Below, piece by piece: positions 43,610 through 50,550 of a stretch of DNA of 50,550 nt (its first letter is position 1; every line of letters starts with the position of its first letter). The stretch is from Candidatus Gottesmanbacteria bacterium RIFCSPLOWO2_01_FULL_42_22 (GTDB lineage: Bacteria; Patescibacteriota; Microgenomatia; 2-02-FULL-39-11). The DNA lies in contig MFJU01000022.1 of assembly GCA_001779315.1 (NCBI GenBank), forward strand, positions 1 through 50,550, in the 5' to 3' direction. The notes beneath the pieces are model-generated. The model saw nothing but the letters and a program-made list of their open reading frames with translations, made no database searches and was not told where the DNA came from. Made by a program: the position numbers and the translations under genes.

Positions 43610-44397
43610 CAATTTTGCTTAAATATTTCAGAGTCTGGTGGCTGATGACCAGCCATTCCATACAGATGTTTTTTGTGTCGCGTTTGGGAGCGCTTCTTTT
43701 CCTGTCGGGAAAAATAATGCGTTTTATTTTCTTCTTCGGCTTTCTGCTGCTTCTTTTTACCAAGACCAAAACTTTTGCAGGCTATAATCTAAACCAGGTG
43801 CTTTTATTTTACTTTACTTTCAATCTGATTGATTCGGCCACCCAGATGCTTTTTCGGGAGGTCTACCGCTTCCGCTACTACATAGTCAGCGGCAATTTCG
43901 ACATGCTTCTGGTCAAACCGGTCAATCCGCTTTTCAGATCGCTTTTCGGCTGGACTGATATCCTGGATCTGATTACTTTAGGCCCCTTTATTCTGATGAT
44001 AATTTTCGTTTTGACAAAAATACCTGCCATTAGTTTTGGACACCTCTTTGTTTATTTCGCTCTGATTATAAACAGCATGTTGCTCGCGACCTCTTTCCAT
44101 ATTATGGTTCTTTCCCTGGCTGTCATGACGACTGAGATTGATCATGCCATTATGATTTACCGGGATGTGGTCGGTATGGGCAAACTTCCGATAGATATTT
44201 ACAAAGAGCCGTTAAGGTCTTTAATAACTTTTGTCATTCCGGTGGGACTGATGATGACATTTCCGGTTAAAGCTCTTTTGGGTGTTCTGAATTTCCGGCT
44301 GGTTTTATACACTTTTATCTTCACCCTGACACTTCTTTTTTTGAGCATCAACTTCTGGAATTATTCTTTAAAAAAATACACTTCCGCCTCCAGCTAA
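43606..44397 (+). CDS. ABC-2 family permease, subunit 2 (DUF990-like)
   Basis: 263 aa, about six membrane segments. MTILLKYFRVWWLMTSHSIQ, FREVYRFRYYIVSGNFDMLL and VKPVNPLFRSLFG parallel the first permease, so the two form a heterodimer. A longer frame opening at 43333 is inside the first permease; the ATG at 43606 overlaps its stop (ATGA), which is the expected coupling. Confidence 0.85.
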   Translation: MTILLKYFRVWWLMTSHSIQMFFVSRLGALLFLSGKIMRFIFFFGFLLLLFTKTKTFAGYNLNQVLLFYFTFNLIDSATQMLFREVYRFRYYIVSGNFDMLLVKPVNPLFRSLFGWTDILDLITLGPFILMIIFVLTKIPAISFGHLFVYFALIINSMLLATSFHIMVLSLAVMTTEIDHAIMIYRDVVGMGKLPIDIYKEPLRSLITFVIPVGLMMTFPVKALLGVLNFRLVLYTFIFTLTLLFLSINFWNYSLKKYTSASS

Positions 44398-44447
44398 GTT
44401 TATTACACCTCGGGAGTGTTATAGGTATGACACCTAGGGAATATATG

Positions 44448-45659
44448 ATGAAAAATAAAAATAAAACAATAGTTATCGGCATCACCGGCGGTATTGCCGG
44501 GTATAAGATCAGCGGTTTGATAAAGCTATTAAAGCAAAAAGATTATCACGTCGAGGTAGTCATGACGGAAACTGCTGTCAAAATGTTCGGGACAGAGATA
44601 TTCCAAAAAGAAACAGGCAAACCTGTTTTCTATCAGCTTTTGGGAAAGGATTTTGATTATCGGGAGATAGTTGAGCGACGGGAAGTTGATCACATCAAAC
44701 TGGCTGACTCAGCTGACCTACTTTTGATTGCTCCCTCAACAGCCAATACCATTGCCAAACTGGCGGCAGGTTTTGCCGATAATTTTCTGACGACATTAAG
44801 TTTGGCCGTTGCCTGCCCAATTGTTATATGTCCATCAATGAACGTCCATATGTGGGAAAATCCTCAGACCCGGGAAAATCTGGATAAACTTCAAAAAAGG
44901 GGAGTTATTGTCATTCCGCCTGATAGCGGTGATCTGGCCTGCGGTTATACCGGAGTCGGCCGACTCAGGGATATTAAAGAGATCGCCGGAATTTTGGAAA
45001 ACCTGCTTAAAAAATCAAAACAGTTAAGCGGCCGGAAAATACTGGTCACAGCCGGAGCGACAATGGAGGCGATAGACAGCGTCCGTTATATTACCAATCG
45101 GGGAAGCGGCAAAATGGGTTTGGCCATTGCCAGGGAGGCAAAAAGACAGGGGGCGGAAGTTTTACTTTTGAGAAGCCAAAAAGCAGTATCAGACCCGTCG
45201 ATTCCCGAAAAAACATTTTCGACTGCCGCTGATCTTAAAAAACTGCTGGAAGAACACACGCCAGTCTATGATATAATCTTTCATTCAGCAGCGGTCAGCG
45301 ATTATATACCTGAAAAAAAATATAAGGGCAAAATCGAAAGCAAACGCTCATTGGATTTGAAATTGATACAAACCGCAAAACTGATCGGGAGGATAAAAAA
45401 AATAAATCAGGGCATAAAATTAATAGGTTTCAAAGCTGTTTTTGGAAAAAACAGGGAAGAAATGAAAAAAATAGCGGGAGATCTATTCAGAAGTAGCCGG
45501 GCTGATTTTATTGCCGTTAACGATGTCAGCCGGAAAGACAGCGGATTTGAAGCAGATGATAATGAAATCTTCCTGGTGACAAAGAAAGGAACAGTGGTAA
45601 AATTAGAAAAAGCTGCCAAGGATAAAATTGCCGCCCAGCTTCTGGAAATGACAGTATGA
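44448..45659 (+). CDS. coaBC: Bifunctional phosphopantothenoylcysteine decarboxylase/synthase
   Basis: 403 aa, two steps of coenzyme A synthesis. CoaC part (to about 180): IGITGGIAGYK flavin site, IAPSTANTIAKLAAGFADN, PSMNVHMW and the catalytic-loop Cys in LACGYTGVGRL. CoaB part: VTAGATMEAIDSVRYITNRG, SGKMGLAIAREA, and Lys in DYIPEKKYKGKI. Starts at 44427 and 44445 are also in frame; 44448 has AGGGA at 7 nt and the family-like beginning. No other CoA genes except possibly the UPF0200 kinase are in the window. Confidence 0.93.
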   Translation: MKNKNKTIVIGITGGIAGYKISGLIKLLKQKDYHVEVVMTETAVKMFGTEIFQKETGKPVFYQLLGKDFDYREIVERREVDHIKLADSADLLLIAPSTANTIAKLAAGFADNFLTTLSLAVACPIVICPSMNVHMWENPQTRENLDKLQKRGVIVIPPDSGDLACGYTGVGRLRDIKEIAGILENLLKKSKQLSGRKILVTAGATMEAIDSVRYITNRGSGKMGLAIAREAKRQGAEVLLLRSQKAVSDPSIPEKTFSTAADLKKLLEEHTPVYDIIFHSAAVSDYIPEKKYKGKIESKRSLDLKLIQTAKLIGRIKKINQGIKLIGFKAVFGKNREEMKKIAGDLFRSSRADFIAVNDVSRKDSGFEADDNEIFLVTKKGTVVKLEKAAKDKIAAQLLEMTV

Positions 45660-45874
45660 TTAAAAAAAGAAAACTGTTTAATAAAGAAAAAAGAATTAGT
45701 GATCTCGAGGCAAAATTGTCTTTCTACGAGGGACGCCTGTTGGATCAAATGTCTTCTTACAATGGCATTGTCTCGGAAAGTGTCGCATCATCGATCAAAC
45801 ACCAGGATTTGATTATGCTCTTTACCCGGGTCGATGACCTCAAAAAAGAAATCGAAGAACTTGAAGCTGATTAA
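45656..45874 (+). CDS. Small coiled-coil protein of unknown function
   Basis: 72 aa, not recognised. Highly charged; residues 10-30 (EKRISDLEAKLSFYEGRLLD) and 55-71 (FTRVDDLKKEIEELE) look like coiled-coil helices separated by a Ser-rich stretch. Overlaps coaBC by 4 nt and ends 4 nt before miaB, so it is translated as part of that operon and likely real. Confidence 0.65.
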   Translation: MIKKRKLFNKEKRISDLEAKLSFYEGRLLDQMSSYNGIVSESVASSIKHQDLIMLFTRVDDLKKEIEELEAD

Positions 45875-45878
45875 GCGG

Positions 45879-47141
45879 ATGTCACCGACTTACTTCATCA
45901 AAACCTTCGGTTGCCAGCAGAACGAGGCTGATTCTGAAAGGATCGGCTCCTATTTCCAAAATCGCGGATTCCAAAGAGCGAAGGCTATATATCAGGCTGA
46001 CACGGTGGTCATCAATACCTGCATGATCCGGGAAATGGCCGAAAACCGCGTCTACGGCAGAGTCAACAATCTGGTCAAAAACAAGCTGAAAAAGGGCAAA
46101 CCGGACAAAATTATTGTTACCGGCTGCATGGTCGGCATGGCTGTCAGGGATAAGTCAGGGCTTTTCATGAAGCTTATTAAAAAGCGTATGCCTTATGTTG
46201 ACGAGTTTTTAGCAATTGAAGAAGTCGGCTTTGACCTTCCGCCATTGCGCAGCGATATCGTCAACGCCTGGGTGCCGGTATCCAACGGCTGCAACAATTT
46301 CTGCACTTTTTGCGTTGTCCCCTTTACCCGCGGCCGCGAGATATCGCGGCCTTACGCCGATATTTTAGCAGAGTGCCGAAAGCTAGCCGGGGAAGGTTTC
46401 AAAAAAATCACCCTCTTAGGTATGAACGTCAATTCCTACGGGGCTGATCTGATTGTCGGAGCGGATAATATCCAGGTCATGAGGGATATCGATAAAAAAT
46501 ACTTTCGTCCAAAGGACGATCGGCCTATGACTGATAAAGGCTACACTTTGCCCGGCGGCCGCAAAGTAAAACCGGTTTTGGTTAAACACCTCAACCGTTT
46601 GCGCATTCCCACACTTTTCCCTTATCTTTTGGAGGATATAGCGGCAATTGAGGGGATTGAATCAATTGATTTCATGTCTTCAAACCCCTGGGATTTTTCC
46701 GATCGGTTGATTGAGACGATTGCTAAAAATCCTAAAATTACAAGGAAGCTTCATCTGGCTGTCCAGTCGGGAAGCGATACTGTTTTAAAAAGGATGAACC
46801 GCTGGTACACCCGCGCTGATTTTCTCCAACTGCTTCAGAAAATGAGGGATAAAATTCCCGGTGTTGAGTTTTCGACAGATATCATCGTCGGTTTTTGCGG
46901 CGAGACTGATGATGAATTCAGGGAAACAATAGATTTGGTTAAAAAAGCCAAGTTTTACAAAGCCTATCTTGCCATGTACTCGGACCGCCCGGGTACAGCT
47001 GCGCACAGAGTCTTCAAAGACGACGTGCCTCATCCGCTGAAAAAGAAACGCTGGCAGATTTTGGAGGAAATGATCAACAGGCCATACTTAAAAAAAATTC
47101 AAAATTCCAATAACAAATTACAAATTAAATCCAAAATCTAA
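45879..47141 (+). CDS. miaB: tRNA-2-methylthio-N6-dimethylallyladenosine synthase (MiaB-like), no TRAM domain
   Basis: 420 aa radical-SAM methylthiotransferase for tRNA A37. The N-terminal [4Fe-4S] cysteines are in KTFGCQQNEADSERIG, VINTCMIREMAENR and VTGCMVGM; the SAM-cluster motif is CNNFCTFCVVPFTRGREISR. An insertion of roughly 45 residues (GADNIQVMRDIDKKYFRPKD and following) follows LLGMNVNSYG. The C-terminal TRAM domain is missing: after ILEEMINRP the frame runs into an AT-rich repeat and ends KIQNSNNKLQIKSKI. An earlier start at 45834 lies in the preceding gene. miaA follows. Confidence 0.9.
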   Translation: MSPTYFIKTFGCQQNEADSERIGSYFQNRGFQRAKAIYQADTVVINTCMIREMAENRVYGRVNNLVKNKLKKGKPDKIIVTGCMVGMAVRDKSGLFMKLIKKRMPYVDEFLAIEEVGFDLPPLRSDIVNAWVPVSNGCNNFCTFCVVPFTRGREISRPYADILAECRKLAGEGFKKITLLGMNVNSYGADLIVGADNIQVMRDIDKKYFRPKDDRPMTDKGYTLPGGRKVKPVLVKHLNRLRIPTLFPYLLEDIAAIEGIESIDFMSSNPWDFSDRLIETIAKNPKITRKLHLAVQSGSDTVLKRMNRWYTRADFLQLLQKMRDKIPGVEFSTDIIVGFCGETDDEFRETIDLVKKAKFYKAYLAMYSDRPGTAAHRVFKDDVPHPLKKKRWQILEEMINRPYLKKIQNSNNKLQIKSKI

Positions 47142-47219
47142 AATTTAAATAATTTTTTTATCATTTGAACTTTGAGTTTGATTTGATATTTGAATTTTGT
47201 CATTTGAATTTAAACTTGT
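47092..47219 (+). repeat. AT-rich imperfect inverted repeat between miaB and miaA
   Basis: The left half (about 47092-47150) repeats units like CAAATTACAAATTAAAT and AAAATTCCAATAAC. The right half (about 47161-47215) has the complementary style (ATTTGAACTTTGAG, ATTTGATATTTGAATTTTG). The halves could fold on each other around AATTTTTTTA. Composition differs sharply from the flanks, and the left half supplies the last 15 or so codons of miaB, suggesting later insertion or expansion. Confidence 0.55.
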
Positions 47220-48230
47220 ATGCAAAAACTCCTCATCATCGCCGGCCCCACAGCCACGGGCAAAACAGCTCTCGCTATCGGTTTGGCCCGGAAATATAAT
47301 GGGGAAATAATCTCAGCCGACAGCCGCCAGGTTTATAAGGGGATGGACATCGGCACCGGCAAAGACCTGTCCAAAGGTTCCGTTTATCAGACCTTCGAGG
47401 TGATGCAGATACAGGATCCTGGTACAGACATGGGATATTATTTAATAAAGAGAATTCCCGTTTGGCTGATTGATATCGTCAAGCCGGATTATCATTTCCA
47501 TCTCAGTCTGTACCGCAGATTGGCTTTAAAAGCCATAGATGACATTTCCAGCCGGGGGAAACTGCCTATCGTCGTCGGAGGTACCGGTCTATATATAAAA
47601 TCCCTGTTGATATCTATGCCTGAGGCAGATATTCTGCCTGACCAAAAATTAAGACAGCAATTGGAAGATAAAAACGCCATTGAACTTTCAGAAATTTTGA
47701 AAAAGAAAGATCCTGAAAAATGGCAGTCGATGAATCAGTCGGACAGGAAAAATCCCAGGCGTTTGATAAGAGCTATCGAAATTGCCGGGAGAAAATATAA
47801 AGAAGTGTTCCAACCTTCCCAATTCGATTTTTTGTTCGTGTATCTTACCGCCCCCAAATATTACCTGATGGAAAATATTGCAGAAAGGGTTAAAGCGAGA
47901 ATTGCGGCCGGGGTTTTTGAGGAAACGGAAAAATTGCTCAAAAAGGGTTACGATTTCAATCTTCCCTCGTTTTCAGCCTCTCCCTACAGGCAGTTTAAAG
48001 AATATTTCGAATCGGGTAAGTTGCCGGAAATGAAAACCAAAGCAGTCGGCAGGTGGCTTAAAGCGGAAGTGGATTATGCCGCCAGGCAGCTAGTCTGGTT
48101 TAACAAAATGGCCAAGGAATTAGCGGATAAAGGGAGAGTTATTACCGTTGATATCACTAAAAATTTTCAGTCCGGATTAGAGCAGGCAATAGATAAATGG
48201 TATACTGAAAGACATGCCGAAGAAAATTGA
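47220..48230 (+). CDS. miaA: tRNA dimethylallyltransferase
   Basis: Adds dimethylallyl to tRNA A37, the substrate for MiaB. 336 aa. P-loop AGPTATGKTALA (8-19), ISADSRQVYKGMDIGTGK (about 32-49), VVGGTGLYIKSLL (about 119) and NPRRLIRAIEIAG (about 180) are diagnostic. The C-terminal part is somewhat diverged (SPYRQFKEYFESG). Overlaps the next gene by 17 nt. Confidence 0.95.
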   Translation: MQKLLIIAGPTATGKTALAIGLARKYNGEIISADSRQVYKGMDIGTGKDLSKGSVYQTFEVMQIQDPGTDMGYYLIKRIPVWLIDIVKPDYHFHLSLYRRLALKAIDDISSRGKLPIVVGGTGLYIKSLLISMPEADILPDQKLRQQLEDKNAIELSEILKKKDPEKWQSMNQSDRKNPRRLIRAIEIAGRKYKEVFQPSQFDFLFVYLTAPKYYLMENIAERVKARIAAGVFEETEKLLKKGYDFNLPSFSASPYRQFKEYFESGKLPEMKTKAVGRWLKAEVDYAARQLVWFNKMAKELADKGRVITVDITKNFQSGLEQAIDKWYTERHAEEN

Positions 48231-49188
48231 AATATCCCACAGGACGATCATCTTTACCGTCGTTTTTCTCCTCTCGCTGTGGTTTTTAGTCCAGATAGCC
48301 GATATTCTTTTTTGGCTGTTTGTCTCCTTTATCCTTATGGCAGCCTTCAAACCGACTGTTGATTATCTGGAGGGAAAAAAGTTTCCCAGGGTGTTAGCCA
48401 TTTTGCTGATTTATACCATTCTGCTTTTTGCAGTTTCTTTTGTTGTCTCAACCATCGTGCCGCCCTTGATTTCCCAGACTATCACCCTTATAGAGAGACT
48501 GCCCGGATATTTAAGATCTGTTTTGCCTTTTGTGACTATTAATCCTGCTGTTGTCAGCCAGCAAATCGCCCCCCTGGGTCAGAATCTGGTCAGGCTGTCT
48601 TTAGGAATATTCAGCAATGTTATTGCCCTATTCACCATCATAGTTATCACCTTTTACTTACTTTTGGAAAGGAAAAATCTCAATTCTTATCTGACCTTTT
48701 TATTAGGGGAGCGAGCCGGCAATAATGTGGTGACGGTAATTAACAAAGTTGAGGAGCGTCTCGGTGCCTGGGTCAGGGGACAACTCACTTTAATCTTTGC
48801 TATCGGTATTTTGACTTATATCGGTTTGGTTATTTTAGGCATTCCCTATGCTTTACCTTTGGCTATCCTGGCAGCCATGCTTGAGATCGTACCCAATATC
48901 GGGCCTGTCTTGTCAGCCATTCCGGCAGTGATCGTTGCATTTGCCGTTTCTTCCCTCCATCCGCTGTTTACCATCATTATGTATATCATCATCCAGCAAT
49001 TGGAAAATCAGGTCATCGTACCTATTGTTATGAGGAGAATGGTCGGTCTTCCTCCTTTGGTGACAATCGTGGCCATCCTGATCGGTGTAAAGCTGGCCGG
49101 AGTCAGAGGAGCCATCATGGCTGTGCCGGTCGTCGTCACCTTTGAAGCCATTTTCACAGAATACTTCAGACTGAAAGAAGTTTCGTAA
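48214..49188 (+). CDS. AI-2E family transporter (PerM-like)
   Basis: 324 aa membrane protein with about seven to eight segments. Family features: N-terminal paired segments (IIFTVVFLLSLWFLVQIADI, LFWLFVSFILMAAFKPTVDY), VEERLGAWVRGQLTLIFAIG, and EIVPNIGPVLSAIPAVIVAF, then QQLENQVIVPIVMRRMVGLP. Members include the quorum-signal exporter TqsA and ion transporters, so the substrate cannot be assigned. Confidence 0.92.
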   Translation: MPKKIEISHRTIIFTVVFLLSLWFLVQIADILFWLFVSFILMAAFKPTVDYLEGKKFPRVLAILLIYTILLFAVSFVVSTIVPPLISQTITLIERLPGYLRSVLPFVTINPAVVSQQIAPLGQNLVRLSLGIFSNVIALFTIIVITFYLLLERKNLNSYLTFLLGERAGNNVVTVINKVEERLGAWVRGQLTLIFAIGILTYIGLVILGIPYALPLAILAAMLEIVPNIGPVLSAIPAVIVAFAVSSLHPLFTIIMYIIIQQLENQVIVPIVMRRMVGLPPLVTIVAILIGVKLAGVRGAIMAVPVVVTFEAIFTEYFRLKEVS

Positions 49189-49192
49189 ACAG

Positions 49193-49221
49193 TTGTCCTC
49201 ATTGATCGTTTTTGGTATAAT
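49193..49221 (+). promoter_or_regulatory. rnpB promoter
   Basis: -35 TTGTCC (49193-49198), 17-nt spacer, perfect -10 TATAAT (49216-49221). The RNA 5' end inferred from helix P1 lies at 49229, 7 nt after the box, a useful calibration for other promoters in the window. Confidence 0.75.
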
Positions 49222-49228
49222 TTCTCCT

Positions 49229-49667
49229 GCCTGCGGAAGGTAAGATGACTACTCCCGATAACAATCGGGGGAGGAAAGTCCAGACTGCAGAAAGCAGGGG
49301 ACGGAGCGTAAGCTCCGAGTCTCGGCGAATAGCCGGACCTGGTGTCCTTGAACCCGAAAGGGATCAGGAACGAATCCCGAATTGACGGGATGAGAGAGCC
49401 ACAGAGACGAGCGGAGGCCTAAATCGAAAGACAAGGCTGACGAGTGAAACGAAGCCCTCCGAATCGGAGGGCGAGGGCAATCCCACCTGCAGCAATCTCC
49501 GAACGGACCGATAAAGACGGACGCTTTCCCGAGGTCCGAAGATTGAGAGCACCCTCCGATTCGGAGGGCGGTTGAGACGACCAAAATCGTCAATCCCGAT
49601 GAAAGTCGGGGAAACCGAGACAAATTGTCATCTAGATACAGAATCTGGCTTATTAACTTCCGCAGGC
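49229..49667 (+). ncRNA. rnpB: RNase P RNA, bacterial type A
   Basis: Catalytic RNA that matures tRNA 5' ends. Helix P1 is GCCTGCGGAAG (49229-49239) with CTTCCGCAGGC (49657-49667). Conserved region I GAGGAAAGTCC (49271-49281) and region V ACAGAATCTGGCTTA (49638-49652) are unmistakable. About 439 nt, on the long side. Two almost identical hairpins, at 49454-49472 and 49552-49568, are an odd feature. The U-run after P1 (49669-49674) makes P1 the terminator. Confidence 0.96.
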
Positions 49668-49668
49668 C

Positions 49669-49674
49669 TTTTTT
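49669..49674 (+). terminator. U-run after RNase P RNA
   Basis: Six T residues directly after the P1 3' arm; P1 serves as the terminator stem. The following bases to 49736 hold nothing recognised. Confidence 0.6.
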
Positions 49675-49736
49675 AAAAATCTTTCCGAATTTTCATCTTA
49701 ATTTAACTTTAATATCGGGTCGGATGCCCAAATCTT

Positions 49737-49772
49737 ATACGTATTGACAAACTAATTATCTACGTATATCAT
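49737..49772 (+). promoter_or_regulatory. Promoter and operator of DUF6364/PIN module, predicted leaderless
   Basis: Perfect -35 TTGACA (49744-49749), 17-nt spacer, -10 TATCAT (49767-49772), 6 nt before the ATG. The palindrome ATACGTAT (49737-49744) and a second TACGTAT (49761-49767) are 23 nt apart and flank or overlap both boxes, a likely pair of antitoxin sites. Confidence 0.75.
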
Positions 49773-49778
49773 AAGGCT

Positions 49779-50021
49779 ATGGATACAAAACTCACATTGA
49801 GTATCAATGCGAATATTATTGAAAAAGCCAAAAAAGCTATACAGTCCGGTAACCAAAGTCTGTCCGGTTTGGTCGAGGATTATTTTCGGGTATTAATTAA
49901 AACAAAAGATCAGAAGAAACCTTTCTCTCCTATCGTGAAAGAGTTAAGCGGTTTAGCCAAAAAAGTGAAAAAATCTGAAGAAGAAACAATTTATGATTAT
50001 CTCTTGGGAAAATATAAATGA
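49779..50021 (+). CDS. DUF6364-type antitoxin
   Basis: 80 aa. MDTKLTLSINANIIEKAKKA, then SLSGLVEDYFRVLIK form a ribbon-helix-helix-like DNA-binding part. SPIVKELSGLAKKVKKSEEE, then YDYLLGKYK, is the family's C-terminal toxin-binding segment. Overlaps the PIN toxin by 4 nt. Confidence 0.83.
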   Translation: MDTKLTLSINANIIEKAKKAIQSGNQSLSGLVEDYFRVLIKTKDQKKPFSPIVKELSGLAKKVKKSEEETIYDYLLGKYK

Positions 50022-50431
50022 GGGTATTTATCGATAATGATGTAATTTTGGATATTTTACTCGAGAGGAAGGATTTTCCATATTCGGCCAAAATAATTCA
50101 ATATATTGAAGAGGGAAGAATAATAGGATTAACTTCACCAATCATTTTTACCAATACTTTCTTTCTGATCTCAAAAGCAAAAAATAAAGAAACCGCTTGG
50201 AATGCTTTACGCAAATTAAAACTTTTATTCAAGATTACCAGAATAAATGAAAGTATAGTGGATAAAGCACTGGCTTCGGGATTTAAGGATTTTGAAGATG
50301 CAATCCAATATTATTGTGCTATAGACAGTCAGGTAAAATATTTGGTCACCCGGAATAAGTCTGATTATAGCGGTGATGAAATTATTATAATATCTCCACA
50401 GGAATTCTTGGCTATTTTTGAGAAAAATTAG
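50018..50431 (+). CDS. PIN-domain toxin
   Basis: 137 aa. MRVFIDNDVILDILLER gives the first Asp residues (6 and 8), and DFEDAIQYYCAIDSQVKYLV supplies Asp near 93; the ending TRNKSDYSGDEIIIISPQEF completes the PIN fold. This type pairs regularly with DUF6364 antitoxins. Predicted ribonuclease; target unknown. Confidence 0.87.
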   Translation: MRVFIDNDVILDILLERKDFPYSAKIIQYIEEGRIIGLTSPIIFTNTFFLISKAKNKETAWNALRKLKLLFKITRINESIVDKALASGFKDFEDAIQYYCAIDSQVKYLVTRNKSDYSGDEIIIISPQEFLAIFEKN

Positions 50432-50511
50432 TTCATCCTCATTCATTTCATAAGATTGATATGCCCAGGTCCAAACACATCCCGTAGACTTCATTAACTA
50501 TGAACGGCAGG

Positions 50512-50517
50512 TATAAT
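50512..50517 (+). promoter_or_regulatory. Possible promoter -10 near right edge
   Basis: Perfect TATAAT 9 nt before an ATG at 50527; no good -35. It suggests another short-leader transcript running out of the window. Confidence 0.35.
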
Positions 50518-50526
50518 GGTGCCTCT

Positions 50527-50550
50527 ATGAAAGCTCATTTCATTCTTCCG
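50527..50550 (+). CDS. Possible start of a gene leaving the window
   Basis: Eight codons, MKAHFILP, after a TATAAT box. Too short to identify; listed only because promoter and start fit. Confidence 0.25.

Noticed and set aside
49249-49623. Minus-strand frames over 49249-49623
   Set aside because: They are antisense to RNase P RNA, whose conserved regions are clear.
49668-49778. Duplicate of the rnpB 3' end next to the DUF6364/PIN module
   Set aside because: No second copy of the P1 arm or region V was found downstream, so unlike fusA there is no relic.
1-50550. CRISPR array, prophage, insertion sequence or restriction system
   Set aside because: No regular repeat-spacer pattern, transposase, integrase, phage structural or nuclease-methylase genes were seen.
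1-50550. Recoded UGA as in Gracilibacteria
   Set aside because: TGA ends several firmly bounded genes (rpoC, map, the first ABC permease) and does not occur inside conserved frames.

Overview
The window is a gene-dense bacterial segment of moderate GC, with short or overlapping intergenic spaces. It carries most of the translation and transcription core of one genome. The likely source is a member of the Candidate Phyla Radiation (Patescibacteria), most plausibly the Microgenomates (OP11) side. The reasons are a complete S10-spc-alpha ribosomal cluster with no rpmD (L30) between rpsE and rplO, a short IF-2, a nusA-infB operon without rbfA and truB, a zinc-type S14, and standard UGA stops, which argues against Gracilibacteria and Absconditabacteria. 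The lineage is an inference from gene content; no 16S gene is present.

Layout. (1) 1-4943, minus strand: nusA, infB, a degenerate DHH-family protein, rpsO and pnp, the last running off the left edge. (2) 5078-15421, plus strand, divergent from nusA: rpoB, rpoC, rpsL, rpsG, fusA. (3) 15411-17180, minus strand: an AbrB/PIN toxin-antitoxin module and a DUF4349 membrane protein. The TA module is flanked on its far side by a second, non-functional copy of the fusA C-terminal codons. (4) 17223-34487, plus strand: tuf, rpsJ, then rplC through secY, adk, a P-loop kinase, map, infA, rpmJ, rpsM, rpsK, rpsD, rpoA, rplQ, rplM, rpsI. (5) 34488-37965, accessory: a Fic protein, a DcsG-like ATP-grasp ligase, an L,D-transpeptidase, a Phd/PIN module, and tRNA-Pro(GGG). 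(6) 38070-41735: recA-recX, RNase Y with a structured leader, and HU. (7) 41838-44397: an ABC exporter with one ATPase and two permeases. (8) 44448-49188: coaBC, a small coiled-coil protein, miaB, miaA and an AI-2E family protein. (9) 49229-49667: RNase P RNA, followed by a DUF6364/PIN module.

How it works together: almost everything serves gene expression (RNA polymerase core, initiation and elongation factors, ribosomal proteins, RNA decay by PNPase and RNase Y, tRNA maturation by RNase P, tRNA A37 modification by MiaA and MiaB). Two regulatory themes recur. Several core genes or operons (nusA, rpoB, fusA, tuf, rplC) have an intrinsic-terminator-like hairpin plus U-tract directly ahead of the start codon, which looks like transcription attenuation. 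Several accessory genes (DUF4349, the L,D-transpeptidase, two TA modules) have near-consensus promoters whose -10 box ends only 6-7 nt before the start codon, which predicts leaderless mRNAs.

The most unusual observation is the toxin-antitoxin module at the 3' end of fusA. The EF-G tail is present twice, 34 of 45 bases identical with mostly synonymous differences. This suggests the module arrived with a replacement gene end taken from a related genome. All three TA modules here lie just beyond the 3' end of a highly conserved gene (fusA, tRNA-Pro, rnpB).
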